The translations under genes and the position numbers were made by a program. The notes beneath the pieces are model-generated. The model searched no databases, was not told where the DNA came from, and saw only the letters and a list, made by a program, of their open reading frames with translations. Of a DNA stretch of 64,000 nt, positions 1 through 9,789 are shown in pieces (position 1 is the stretch's first letter; every line of letters begins with the position of its first letter). This stretch comes from Ryuthela nishihirai (taxonomy: Eukaryota > Arthropoda > Arachnida > Araneae > Heptathelidae): positions 66,059,901 to 66,123,900 of the forward strand of contig JAWZYU010000009.1 of NCBI GenBank assembly GCA_038380435.1, read 5' to 3'.

Positions 1-85
1 TGGCCAAAAACAGACAAGATTTTAAATGGACTCACCCAATCAATGCTATTCTTTCCTCTTCACTATCTCCTATGTGCAATTAGTG

Positions 86-325
86 CCATTATGGTAGAGT
101 AATGGATTAGCAAATAGGATTATGAACAAAGTGGCTAAAGGCTCAGAAAGAGGGGGAGACCTAGGGTGCAGTGGGCAGACAATGTCAAATAGGACTGTTA
201 GAATTGGTCTACAGTGGCCAGATGCAGCAGACGTAGCTTAGGACAGATGTGTTTGGAGAACTAAATTGCACAATCTGGTTGGATCTCCAGAGAATTGACA
301 GGGCTGCTTGAGGATGATGATACCA
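86..325 (+). mobile_element. RTE-like LINE, 3' end fragment
   Basis: Matches the last ~230 bp of the LINE copies at 19.2-24.4 kb: the C-terminal block (ANR-x-MN, then RKRGRPR and a final W-R-T-K-L-H) and the 3' terminus GGCTGCTTGAGGATGATGAT. Point changes and small indels break the frame. Confidence 0.8.
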
Positions 326-1618
326 ATGTAAACAGTAGTAAAAAGAAAATACATTATATTTACAAAGCACCATTTATTTTTAATAATCTACCAAAAAATA
401 TTAAAACTGAAAAAAATGTACTATTTTTATATTGAAGAAATGGTTACATGAATCGGACGATATTGAAATTGTACTGTAAATTCATTAAAATGTTTTGAAT
501 TGCAATGTGAAACAAGCGTTAACTCTGATTGCAACTTTTCCATGGCATAAGAAATGCTTGAGCTATGACAGTAATGGAATGAATGGTATAGATTAATCAC
601 TCAACAATCTTGAATATGAAGTTTTATTTAAGTTGAAACTTTCCCTTTCTTGCCATTTAGATCCGTAAAAAAAGGGAACTTAAAAATCTAGGGTATTTTA
701 TCAGTCACTGACACACTGAAATACACCACTTCCTTGATGACTGCTCTTTGCTGAAAGGCAGGTTTTCAGTGTTAATCATATCTTATGTTAATCTTATCTT
801 ATTACCAGGAAAAATGCAAGCCACATGAAATTGATAGGGCTGCTCAATGCACTTACACCTGCCTATTTAGTCAGGGATGGAGAAATGTCTATTTTTTCTG
901 TAAGCAACGCAGATAAATTTCCTACAGAAGGAAGACTGAAATTTTCAGTTCAACTTCTGAAGAGGAGGGGGATAATATCTTCTGTTGCTAGTAATGTTAT
1001 GCTTTTCAGAGCTATGAAAGTTATCATCATATACTAAACAAAAAATTATGTATCATATTATCTTCGCAGATATTTTCCCACCCTTAAATTTTTAATATTT
1101 AATATTACACAGAAGTATGCTAATAAAAATCAAAAAAATTATTTAAAAAAAAAGAATGCTTTGGTGTGCAAGTAACTCTGCTTTTTCTTTATTTTCCCCT
1201 TTTCCCCAAAATTTTACCTGCATATGCAATAATTAATATCGGCATCCATAATTTATAAGAAAACATGAAAATTCAGTGGAACCACACATATCAAAATATG
1301 GTGAAAAATAACTAACATCATTACCTGTGCCACAGTCCTTTACCCTGATCATGACTTCTCCACACTACCACAATGAAATGTATTATTCAAATGGCAAAAT
1401 TTTCTTATGTCCATGTAGCAGGAACATTTAAGGTTAGCTAAACTAAGGATGCATGTGCAAAGGCTGGAGAATTAATTGTAAATTTCAAATATGTAAATAA
1501 GGTAGCCATAATGTTACTAATCCCAGATTAGATAAAATATAATATAAATGCTATGAAGGACATAAAAATACACACAGCCCAACATTCCTTAGTGATCAAC
1601 AAAAAAATGTTTGCTATC
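326..1618. other. AT-rich stretch, nothing recognised
   Basis: Homopolymer-rich sequence without a supportable exon or repeat end. The 70-codon frame at 825-1037 (+) shows no family resemblance. Confidence 0.4.
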
Positions 1619-1619
1619 C

Positions 1620-1785
1620 CAAGGGAACTGTTCGAGCCCCGGGTAAGGCATGGCTGTTTGTATCGTTTTTCTGCTGAGGGCCTGCCATCCTCTCAGACCT
1701 TCTACTGTGGCATATGAACTGACAGGCTCCTGTCAGACCTCTGTGGCAAGCAGCTGCTTGAGGGGGTATTTATTTATTTTTTTTA
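1620..1785 (+). mobile_element. SINE-1 copy (tRNA-derived), 5' truncated
   Basis: Begins in the B-box region (GTTCGAGCCCCGGGTAAGGC), continues through the shared body (CTGCTGAGG, CAGACCTTCTACTGTGGCAT, CTCCTGTCAGACC) to the 3' end CAAGCAGCTGCTTGAGGGGG and a T-rich tail. Confidence 0.8.
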
Positions 1786-1842
1786 TTATATAATGCTATT
1801 AAGAAAAATCTCATCCCTTTATAATATAGTTGCAAGACATAC

Positions 1843-1967
1843 CTTTTCACTATGAACTGCTCCTTTCTTTTTCAAGATTTCAGTTATTTGTTGGCAGAAT
1901 ACATATTTGTTATTTTTATCTTTGCTCCTTAATTGAGCCATTACAGCATGATCAAGAGGAGTAAATC
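1843..1967 (-). CDS. ankyrin-repeat gene, fifth visible exon
   Basis: A 125-nt exon with acceptor TTTATGCTTCTAG and donor GAAAAG|GTATGT. Two bases complete the Gly codon opened by the exon at 9507-9600, giving GFTPLDHAVMAQL, an ankyrin repeat start, followed by a lysine-rich insertion and ITEILKKKGA, which matches the second helix and turn of a repeat. It ends in phase 0 at a donor, so the gene continues beyond the left edge of the window. The five exons together give 641 codons without a stop. Confidence 0.75.
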
Positions 1968-2589
1968 CTAGAAGCATAAAATGATGGCAAAAGTTAGCAT
2001 ATAATCTTTACATTTCTGTATGCATGTACACTGTAAGAATCAACTATTAAACCAACAGGAAAGTGTTCCAACATTATCGAGCCCTAAGCACAAACCCTTC
2101 ATACTAAAATACTGTAATGAGGATAAAAAAAATTTAGAACTCATCACTGCATAAATAAAAATTACAAAAAACTAGAAACAGCATGCAATGTTTTTATGTC
2201 CAAATACTTTTATTAAACTTAAAACTCTTTTTTTACACAAGATAAATAAATTTCCTTTTGAATTTTTGACTCATTAGTCATTAATTAATTCATCATAATT
2301 TAATTTTTTATACTGTATTCTCTTTTTCCATGTGCAAAATTGCCAGATCATTCAATTTTTGCTTCACATGTTTACTTTGTGAATAATTTTTAACAATTTT
2401 CAGCAAGGAAAATGAATGCTCTTCTTCTTCATCACCCATTGGCAAAACTAAAATTAATCTAGATTTTAACATTTGAGAATGAATAAATAATTTCATTTTT
2501 ATGAGAAAGTCCTATAAAGTTCCTATAAGGGAGTTTTTAGATCTGATTTTGACAAAATTTCAAATTGTTCAATTTCTGTTCCCAATTCG
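1968..2589. other. intron of the ankyrin gene, nothing recognised
   Basis: AT-rich DNA between ankyrin exon 5 and the next SINE fragment. The open frames here look fortuitous. Confidence 0.4.
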
Positions 2590-2663
2590 TTATATCAGGC
2601 TCCTGTCAGACCTCTGTGGCAAGCAGCTGCTTGAGGGGGTATTTATTTTTTTTATTTATTATA
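2590..2663 (+). mobile_element. SINE-1 3' fragment
   Basis: Only the last ~70 bp of SINE-1 (CAGGCTCCTGTCAGACC to GCTGCTTGAGGGGGTATTT) is present. Confidence 0.7.
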
Positions 2664-3051
2664 AGATCCTACAATACTTTTAATTTATTTGATTCTTTAT
2701 TTGAATTAAAAACACATCGAATTTCTTGTTTTTGTCCTCATAAACTTGGCTTCTTTTCTGCAGATCAAAAATTATTTTATCACCACAACAAAACATTATT
2801 TACTTTGATATCTTCTCTGCCTTTAAATTCTACATCTTTCAGAAATTTTCATCATTTGCATATAACATTTTTATGCTTCACTTTAAATGTGGTTGAAGTT
2901 ATGACTGATGTTTTGAATAAACACAATTAAACTATTATGTAAAGACAGAGAGATAATGATCCTGTAGATTATTGCAAAGGTTTATTGACACATTTATTAT
3001 CTTTAAATTTTATGCTTGCTTGGTTTATTGATAGCATTCTTTAAAATTTAT

Positions 3052-3085
3052 GCACACATGCACACACACACACATACATACAAAG
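3052..3085. repeat. (CA)n microsatellite
   Basis: A short impure CA/CATA run in an AT-rich context. Confidence 0.7.
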
Positions 3086-3104
3086 TATTCATGCAGCCAT
3101 TAGT

Positions 3105-4282
3105 TACAGATATCCAACCACACCATGTAATTTTGTTCTCCAAATATATGTGTCCTGAGCTACAGCTGCTGCATTTGCCCACTGTAGACCAATACTACCA
3201 AAGTCCTGTTTTGACATTTCCTACCCACCATATCCTTGGTCTGCCCCTTTACCTGAGGCCTTTAGCTTATTGTTCATAACCCTGTTCACCAACTGTAGCT
3301 ATGCAAACAGGCAACATAATCAAACCAATGCAGTCTCTCTTTGCACAATATGTTGCTGAAATGAGGTACTGACTTCTCATAACCTCATCATTACTTACAA
3401 CGTCAAGCCATCTAATGCCCACGATATTGTGTATCTAGAATCAAAGGCATAAAGTTTCTTGTTATCTCGCTTACAAAGGGTCCAAGTTTCACTACCATAA
3501 CTAACCCCAAAGAGAACCAAACTATAGTATCATCCAACCTAACTTTAATCTTTAGATGTATTTGCCTATTTTTCCCCACTCTTCATAGATTCTTAAAAGT
3601 CCCAGCAGCAATCACTGTTCTTCTGTTTATCTCATGCCACACATTGCCAGTATTTGTCAAACAGCTCCCAAGATAATTAAACTGGAATACTTGATCAAGA
3701 CTACGAGTGCTCAAAACAACTGAAGCACCATCTGCCTAACCAATTTTCATTATTCTAGTTTTCTCTGTTTATCACCTAATTTACTCTATTACCAGTCTCA
3801 TCAACATTCCTAATAAAGAATTTTCATTAATATCATTAGCCAACAGGGCCAAATTATCTGCAAAATCTAAATCAGAAATTTTGAAGTCTCTAGACCATTT
3901 GAGACAAAATTTTCCCTTTGCAAAGAATTCCACATAACATAATCAAAGAGAAAAGATGATAAAAAGGCACCTTTTTCTGACTCCACTACCAATGCTAAAC
4001 CAATCCCTACAGGCTTTATGAACTCTCACACATGACTCAGTGTTATTATGGACAGATTTCATAATGTTAACTAACTTATCAGATATGCTATATGATCTAA
4101 CAGTCAGTCAACCACAAATTATGATCAACAGAGTCAAAAGCTCTTTTGAAATCTATATAGCTGGTAACCACAGGTTTCTGAAACGCTAAACATTTCTCAA
4201 CAATCTGTCATTTGAATGGTTGCCCTAAGCAAAAATATTTTATCTATACATCCCCTACCACTTTTGAATCTACACTGTTGCC
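3105..4282 (-). pseudogene. RTE-like LINE fragment, degenerate
   Basis: The minus strand follows the last ~1.2 kb of the LINE at 19.2-24.4 kb: the C-terminal block, the segment around S-x-x-L-G-I-R-W, and the RT region back to the D-F-K-K-A-F-D area (near 4130-4170) and the Y-A-D-D region (near 3850). Frames are broken throughout. It is 5' truncated and inserted antisense to copy 1, within an ankyrin-gene intron. Confidence 0.75.
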
Positions 4283-5314
4283 AAAATAAGCCATGATTTT
4301 GTAAACAATGGGCATGCTCGACTCACTGTCATAACTTTGACTCCTACAATTATCAATATTTATAATGAAGATATTCTAGTACAACAGTTTTTACATTTTT
4401 CCTGATATACAAAGTTATTGATAAAATAGAAATTTTTTACATAATTTGCTGTGTGGAATTTTGGAACTATTAGTCAGTTGGTTAATACGACAGACAATGA
4501 ATGTGGAATCTACATTTATTGAGAAAAATTTTGATTTTTTTAAGAATTTCTTGTATAATATCATTCCATATTTTATCCCTAATTACAGTAATAAATTCTC
4601 CTTAAATAGAAGACAAATAAAGAACCTTACCTTTCACTAAATTAGTATTCATATTTAAATGTGTTCACAGAATGGGTCAATTTATGGGCAAATTTCTGCC
4701 AAATACTCCAAAATGGCAATATAATTTCCACTGTTCTTTTTGAAACGTTTATTTTTTTCCATGAAAAGTCAGTGCATGGTAAGTCAAATATATTGTTATG
4801 ACTTTTTAACAGAAACACTGAGCATGAGTTTAAAAGAATGCTTATCAACAAAAGTTATAAATGAACTAATTTATTACAAAGGTATAATACCACATATATA
4901 AAGCAAATTCAACTAACACAAACCCTTTCCCGATTTTATTATTTGCTGAAAATTTGTGCTGCCCCCACACCAAGAACCACCAAGTTACAGTCTGAAGCAA
5001 GAAAATTTTCTAGCTACAATACTAGAATAAGTAAAATGACTTATTAATCTCCATGAAACCAACAGCTTACTTTTAATTTTAACCCTTTTAATCACATTTG
5101 GTTATATTTTTACCAGTAGATTTTAAAAAAATTCATTGTGACATATCATCTCAACAAAAAATATCAATGGGCATACAAATTTTTAAAATTTGGTCTGTAA
5201 AATTAAGTTAAAAAATTTGAGAATTTGTAAATTTACTTTCTATACTATTTAATTATAAACAAACTCATAAAACCTTTCTACAAATCAAAATTCAAAAATG
5301 GAATTAATCTACAG
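4283..5314. other. AT-rich intron DNA, nothing recognised
   Basis: No repeat ends, splice-flanked coding segment or structured RNA that I can support. Confidence 0.35.
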
Positions 5315-5823
5315 CAAGGGTAAGGAACATTTTTCGAGTCAAGAGCCAAAACAGTAAAAAAAGGAAAATCAACAAATTTCTAGAGCCACAAATTACTACC
5401 TTTATTGGGTAAAGAGCTGTAACAGGAAAAAAGAAACTGTAGCTTATTTTATTAACAGAAATAAAATCATAACATACAATTTTAAAATATGTATATTGAA
5501 ATGTAAATGATAAAATTACTGAAAAGAATTATTAAAGATATCTGCCATCATCAGTGTGACTTTTGAGTTTCTTCTTAACTAACTTAATCAAATTTGAAGT
5601 GCATTTTGAACATCTGAATTGCATCAGTGTTTTCAAACTATTGTCTGCCAACCTATTTTGGTGTTTGTTTCTAATGAAAATGATTAAAAAACGCTTCAGA
5701 GTTTAATGTGGGACCAAAAAGCATCAAGAGAGCTTTTTTTTAGTGTACTCAGTTTTTTTTCAGTGCTTTTTTAGAGTGCTCAGAGCTGCATGTAGCTCTG
5801 GAGTCACCAGTTCCCAACCCTGG
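5315..5823. mobile_element. hAT-like nonautonomous element
   Basis: The ends are CAAGGGTAAGGAAC and, read from the other side, CCAGGGTTGGGAAC: imperfect 14-bp terminal inverted repeats. TCTACAG sits outside both ends (5308-5314 and 5824-5830), fitting the 8-bp target duplication of hAT elements with one base diverged. The subterminal GAGCTGCATGTAGCTC palindrome is also typical of hAT ends. There is no transposase frame. Confidence 0.65.
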
Positions 5824-5835
5824 TCTACAGCAATA

Positions 5836-6090
5836 ACTAGGTAGGTTTCTTGCAGACCACCATTTTGGTGGTTAAGTGGATGGTGTGCTGGGTTATTGAT
5901 CTGTCCTGGATAAAGCATGAATATTTTTTTTTCATGTGTTGTTTTTCTGTCGAGGTTGTTTCTTCCTCATAAATCTTCTCTATAGCATCCTGTCAGTATA
6001 TATGGAATGGTAGACAGACTCTGGGCCTCTGGTACACTAACAGGCTCCTGTCAGACTCTGTGGTAAGTAGCTGCTTGAGAGGTAATCTAT
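5836..6090 (+). mobile_element. SINE-1 related copy, divergent, full length
   Basis: A tRNA-like head (GGTGGTTAAGTGGATGGTGT) is followed by a divergent, slightly longer body and the shared 3' end (CTCCTGTCAGACTCTGTGG, then AGTAGCTGCTTGAGAGGTAA). Possibly an older subfamily together with 25000-25145. Confidence 0.6.
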
Positions 6091-7125
6091 TATTTTTTTT
6101 TAACTGTATTACCTTACAATTGAAAATTGAAAGAATTAGCTATATAATTAATCCTTAAAATGTAAGAAGTTGATTAATCAGTTTTCAAAAATCACTACAA
6201 ATGAACTTGCAACATTTTTTTCATGCTTACCAATTTGTTTCTTTAATTTTGATATTTTTTGTTCAGAATTAAATGTTTTTTCTTTCAGTATGTAAACTAT
6301 TTCATTCATTAGTTATTTCATAATAAAGCTTAGAGGTTGAGTTGCATTTTTACAGAAAACAACTTGGCACTCTAATGGTTAATAATATCTTAACCCTTTC
6401 TGTGTCCAAGCTGGGTATACTGTTTTCACTTTTTCGATTCTAGTGCCTACAGTCTACCATTCTGTAATGCAAGATCATAAATATAATTTTTTTTTTCAAA
6501 CAGAAATTGCCATTTTTTCTATTTCTAATCAAATCTTGAAAATAACAGATCAGTCTCTGATATATATTTTTTGTCTGTTGATTTCTGCTTGAAAAAATTA
6601 TATGAAAGTACAAAAAAAAACTTATTTGAGCCTGTACTGATCGTACACACATGTTGAATCACTGTAAATAGCATCAAGTACGGACAATTTAGTTTATGCC
6701 ATTATTATGCCTTATAGTAGATTATAGATTGGTTTTTGATTAAAATCCGGTATGTTGACCTACTTATAGCTTAGTAGAGCTGTAATGCTTTCTAAACTTT
6801 TTAATGTAAGTCAATGATTTTATTACTACTGGAAGTTGTGTCATCCCAGAACTTTGCAGATGCTTTTGGTTAATATTTTAGCAGACTTTCAATTTCAAAG
6901 ATGTTTTTTCTTTACTCTGGTGCTTCTAGAATTATTTACTACTGCTTTTCAAATGTAGACTACAATTATAAAGAATAATTAGAAATGACAGAAAATGAAG
7001 CCACTAGTAATCTCTAATGGCAGATATTGGAAGAATCATAAGATTAAATAATTAGCCTAAAAGCACGAATTTTTTACAAGGTAGAACTTATTTTAGTGAT
7101 AATTTTAATGATATTTTAACCAAAT

Positions 7126-7137
7126 ATACTAATTAAT
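7126..7137. repeat. 12-bp target-site duplication, left
   Basis: ATACTAATTAAT here recurs at 8325-8336. The paralogous repeat at about 10516-10530 holds one copy of the matching sequence (CACTAATTAACAT), serving as the empty site. Confidence 0.75.
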
Positions 7138-7209
7138 TGAAATCCAAAGTGAATGCACAGTATTCCCTGTTAAGAAACAATAATTAATAGATTCTGAAAA
7201 AAATTCATC

Positions 7210-7285
7210 GCCGCCACGGCGGGAATCGAACCCGCATCTCTCCAGATTCACGCCAGAGCGCGCTACCATTGCACCACGCGTCGGA
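7210..7285 (-). tRNA. tRNA-like sequence in inverted cassette (probable pseudo-tRNA)
   Basis: Clear A box (TGGTGCAATGGTAGCGC) and B box (GGGTTCGATTCCCGC) with a good T arm. The anticodon stem CTCTGG/CTGGAG leaves the loop CGTGAAT, so position 33 is G rather than U, and the acceptor strands TCCGACG and CGTGGCG pair poorly. It is probably a Pol III promoter module rather than a translating tRNA. Confidence 0.55.
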
Positions 7286-7603
7286 CAACGAATATTTTCA
7301 GAATATGACCTTTTAAGTTTTTCTTCTTGAGACGTGACTGAGACAGCGCCATCTATACTCAAGGAGATGCAACGTTTTACAGTCGTTGCATTTGATTATC
7401 AGTTCTTAACAGGGAATACTGTGCATTCACTTTGGATTTCAATTATATATTTAACGCGGTAGCGTTAGCGACCTTCTCATTAACATCTGATAATCAAATG
7501 CAACGACTGTAAAACGTTGCATCTCCTTGAGTATAGATGGCGCTGTCTCAGTCACGTCTCAAGAAGAAAAACTTAAAAGGTCATATTCTGAAAATATTCG
7601 TTG

Positions 7604-7679
7604 TCCGACGCGTGGTGCAATGGTAGCGCGCTCTGGCATGAATCTGGAGAGATGCGGGTTCGATTCCCGCCGTGGCGGC
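7604..7679 (+). tRNA. tRNA-like sequence, direct cassette 1
   Basis: As in the inverted cassette, but the anticodon loop is CATGAAT (position 33 = A). A run of seven T begins about 7 bases after the tRNA-like end, as expected for a Pol III terminator. Confidence 0.55.
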
Positions 7680-7913
7680 GATGAATTTTTTTCAGAATCT
7701 ATTAATTATTGTTTCTTAACAGGGAATACTGTGCATTCACTTTGGATTTCAATTATATATTTAACGCGGTAGCATTAGCGACCTTCTCATTAACATCTGA
7801 TAATCAAATGCAACGACTGTAAAACGTTGCATCTCCTTGAGTATAGATGGCGCTGTCTCAGTCACGTCTCAAGAAGAAAAACTTAAAAGGTCATATTCTG
7901 AAAATATTCGTTG

Positions 7914-7989
7914 TCCGACGCGTGGTGCAATGGTAGCGCGCTCTGGCATGAATCTGGAGAGATGCGGGTTCGATTCCCGCCGTGGCGGC
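7914..7989 (+). tRNA. tRNA-like sequence, direct cassette 2
   Basis: Same sequence as cassette 1, exactly 310 bp downstream, with the same T7 run after it. Confidence 0.55.
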
Positions 7990-8223
7990 GATGAATTTTT
8001 TTCAGAATCTATTAATTATTGTTTCTTAACAGGGAATACTGTGCATTCACTTTGGATTTCAATTATATATTTAACGCGGTAGCGTTAGCGACCTTCTCAT
8101 TAACATCTGATAATCAAATGCAACGACTGTAAAACGTTGCATCTCCTTGAGTATAGATGGCGCTGTCTCAGTCACGTCTCAAGAAGAAAAACTTAAAAGG
8201 TCATATTCTGAAAATATTCGTTG

Positions 8224-8299
8224 TCCGACGCGTGGTGCAATGGTAGCGCGCTCTGGCATGAATCTGGAGAGATGCGGGTTCGATTCCCGCCGTGGCGGC
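8224..8299 (+). tRNA. tRNA-like sequence, direct cassette 3
   Basis: Third direct copy, 310 bp on. The cassette is cut at CAGAATCTATTA just after the T run, where the right target duplication starts. Confidence 0.55.
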
Positions 8300-8324
8300 A
8301 ATGAATTTTTTTCAGAATCTATTA

Positions 8325-8336
8325 ATACTAATTAAT
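8325..8336. repeat. 12-bp target-site duplication, right
   Basis: ATACTAATTAAT, identical to 7126-7137. Confidence 0.75.
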
Positions 8337-9506
8337 GTTAAGAAATTGCAAATTTTAACCAAAAAAATTTGCCCCAATTTTAAAAATAAACCTTTTTATA
8401 GCAGTTATGCAGCTTCATACAAAACGATTCATTTTTTAATTTCAGTTCTTCAGTTAAACTTTAAATGCTTTGAAATATTTTTATTCAAGTTTTTTTCATG
8501 ATTTTTTTTTGATATATTTCTCAGTTTTTAAATTATTTTCTTTTTTTTAATTGAAATTAACTTTTTATGACACTACTTTCTTTAGTCTTATAGTTTGTTG
8601 ATCACCAAAAATCTAAGCACAGCATTATTTGCACAACTAAAAAATTTAGAAAAAAACCAAATAAATGTTAGATTTAAGTTTTAGTAGAAATATTATGAAC
8701 TATTTTTATTTTAATAATTAAATAATTCGGAAAAAAATAGTTTTTAAATTTTTAATAAAAAATAGAAAATAAGTAAAATTTGGCAATATTTAAAAAAATA
8801 TTTAAAAACTTTTACTAGCATATTTTTTTGAATTTTTGCAATTTGATTAATCACAATTAAATATTCTTTCTTTTGGTATGTAACATGAGTATTTCCCTTC
8901 ATCACTTACTTCATGATGACGTTCTAAAGTTTTGTGTTTTATTTTCTGAAAACATTTCAAAGTTAACTTGGCCACCAGAGTGAGACCAATTTCAGAAACC
9001 TGACAATTTAAGGGTCAAACAAAATCATTTACTAAAGGTTGATTTATCCAAATGACTCTTCAAGTGATCAGAAAAAAAAAATATTTTCAGTATTTTATCA
9101 TACACATTTCCTAATGTAATTGGTCTGTAAATCTCAAAGCTCTGTTTTAGAACCTACCACATAAAATGGTTGAACAATATTCAAAAGTTCAGTTTCAAAC
9201 CACTGTAAGAGTCAGAATATGCATTTTTGTTTAGAAATTCTATTCTCATTGATACATTAAAGAAGTGTTCAAATCTTTTATATCAGCATTTCAACTTTAT
9301 AAAGTATACATCTTATTTTCGTATGGTACATCATAGATATTGCTCAAATTAATTTTATTACCTTTAATTTTGTTTTGAAAAAGACTTTCTTATGAATTGT
9401 TATTGAGTTTATTAACTTTACAGCAAGATATTAATAAGACAGACAAAAAAATTTATCGTATTTGACTACATGGTAAGCACTTTTATGACAGAGTGAATAA
9501 TGTTAC

Positions 9507-9600
9507 CTTTTTTGTCTTTAATATTCTGCATGGCTCCTGATTCTAGTAGGTAAGCAACCATCAAAGGTAACGTGTGTATCACAGCATAGCATAAAGCTGT
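9507..9600 (-). CDS. ankyrin-repeat gene, fourth visible exon
   Basis: A 94-nt exon with acceptor TTTAATTCTACAG and donor AAAG|GTAACA. It starts in phase 0, directly continuing DKFGK with TALCYAVIHTLPLMVAYLLE, a textbook ankyrin repeat (T-A-L-x-x-A-V, then V-x-x-L-L-E-S-G-A), and ends within the G of the next repeat turn (phase 1). The exon sits in about 770 bp of unique DNA squeezed between two copies of the same piggyBac-like repeat (6394-9014 and 9790-11819). Confidence 0.75.
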
Positions 9601-9789
9601 CTGTAGAATTAAAAAAAGTATTAGAATGTGTGACAATTTTAAAATTTTTCATGTAAATTCTACCCATGAACATTGTAAAGAAAATATTAAAGATCTTAAA
9701 TCACATTTTTATAATATTTACAAAATTCAACATGCTATAAAACTTAGTTTTTTGAAAAATAGTTATATGGTAAAACACTGCACATTTAA

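Larger units (their letters stand above)
7138..8324. mobile_element. array of ~310-bp tRNA-like cassettes (one inverted, three direct)
   Basis: One inverted unit (about 7138-7396) is followed by three near-identical direct units with a 310-bp period. Each unit has the hairpin TAACGCGGTAGCGTTA, the hairpin GCAACG...CGTTGC, a conserved TATAGATGGCGCTGTCTCAG block, a tRNA-like segment and a T7 run that could end Pol III transcription. The whole array is bounded by 12-bp direct repeats, so it behaves as one insertion into piggyBac-like copy 1. Short open frames through the units come from near-identical DNA and give no sign of encoding a protein. Confidence 0.75.
6394..9014. mobile_element. piggyBac-like nonautonomous element, copy 1 (interrupted)
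   Basis: Starts after TTAA (6390-6393) with CCCTTTCTGTGTCCAAGCTG and ends AAATTTAAGGG-type before TCAA (9015-9018, a one-base decay of TTAA). It aligns along its length with the copy at 9790-11819, apart from the 1187-bp tRNA-like cassette insertion at 7138-8324. Without that insertion it is ~1.43 kb. TTAA duplication with ends beginning CCC/CAC is the piggyBac signature. No transposase frame is present. Confidence 0.65.

Noticed and set aside
825..1037. 70-codon frame
   Set aside because: No splice context, no family resemblance, and length expected by chance in this composition.
7450..7520. Hammerhead ribozyme in the 310-bp cassette (CTGATAA seen)
   Set aside because: The core CTGATGA is not matched and no GAAA with suitable spacing follows, so the retrozyme idea for the cassette lacks a visible ribozyme.
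7138..8324. CRISPR-like array
   Set aside because: The repeats are ~310 bp with no variable spacers, and the genome is eukaryotic.
7527..8335. Three near-identical 62-81-codon frames starting MSIDGAVSVTSQEEK
   Set aside because: They run straight through the tRNA-like module and the hairpins, and they repeat only because the DNA repeats. No domain and no coding signature.
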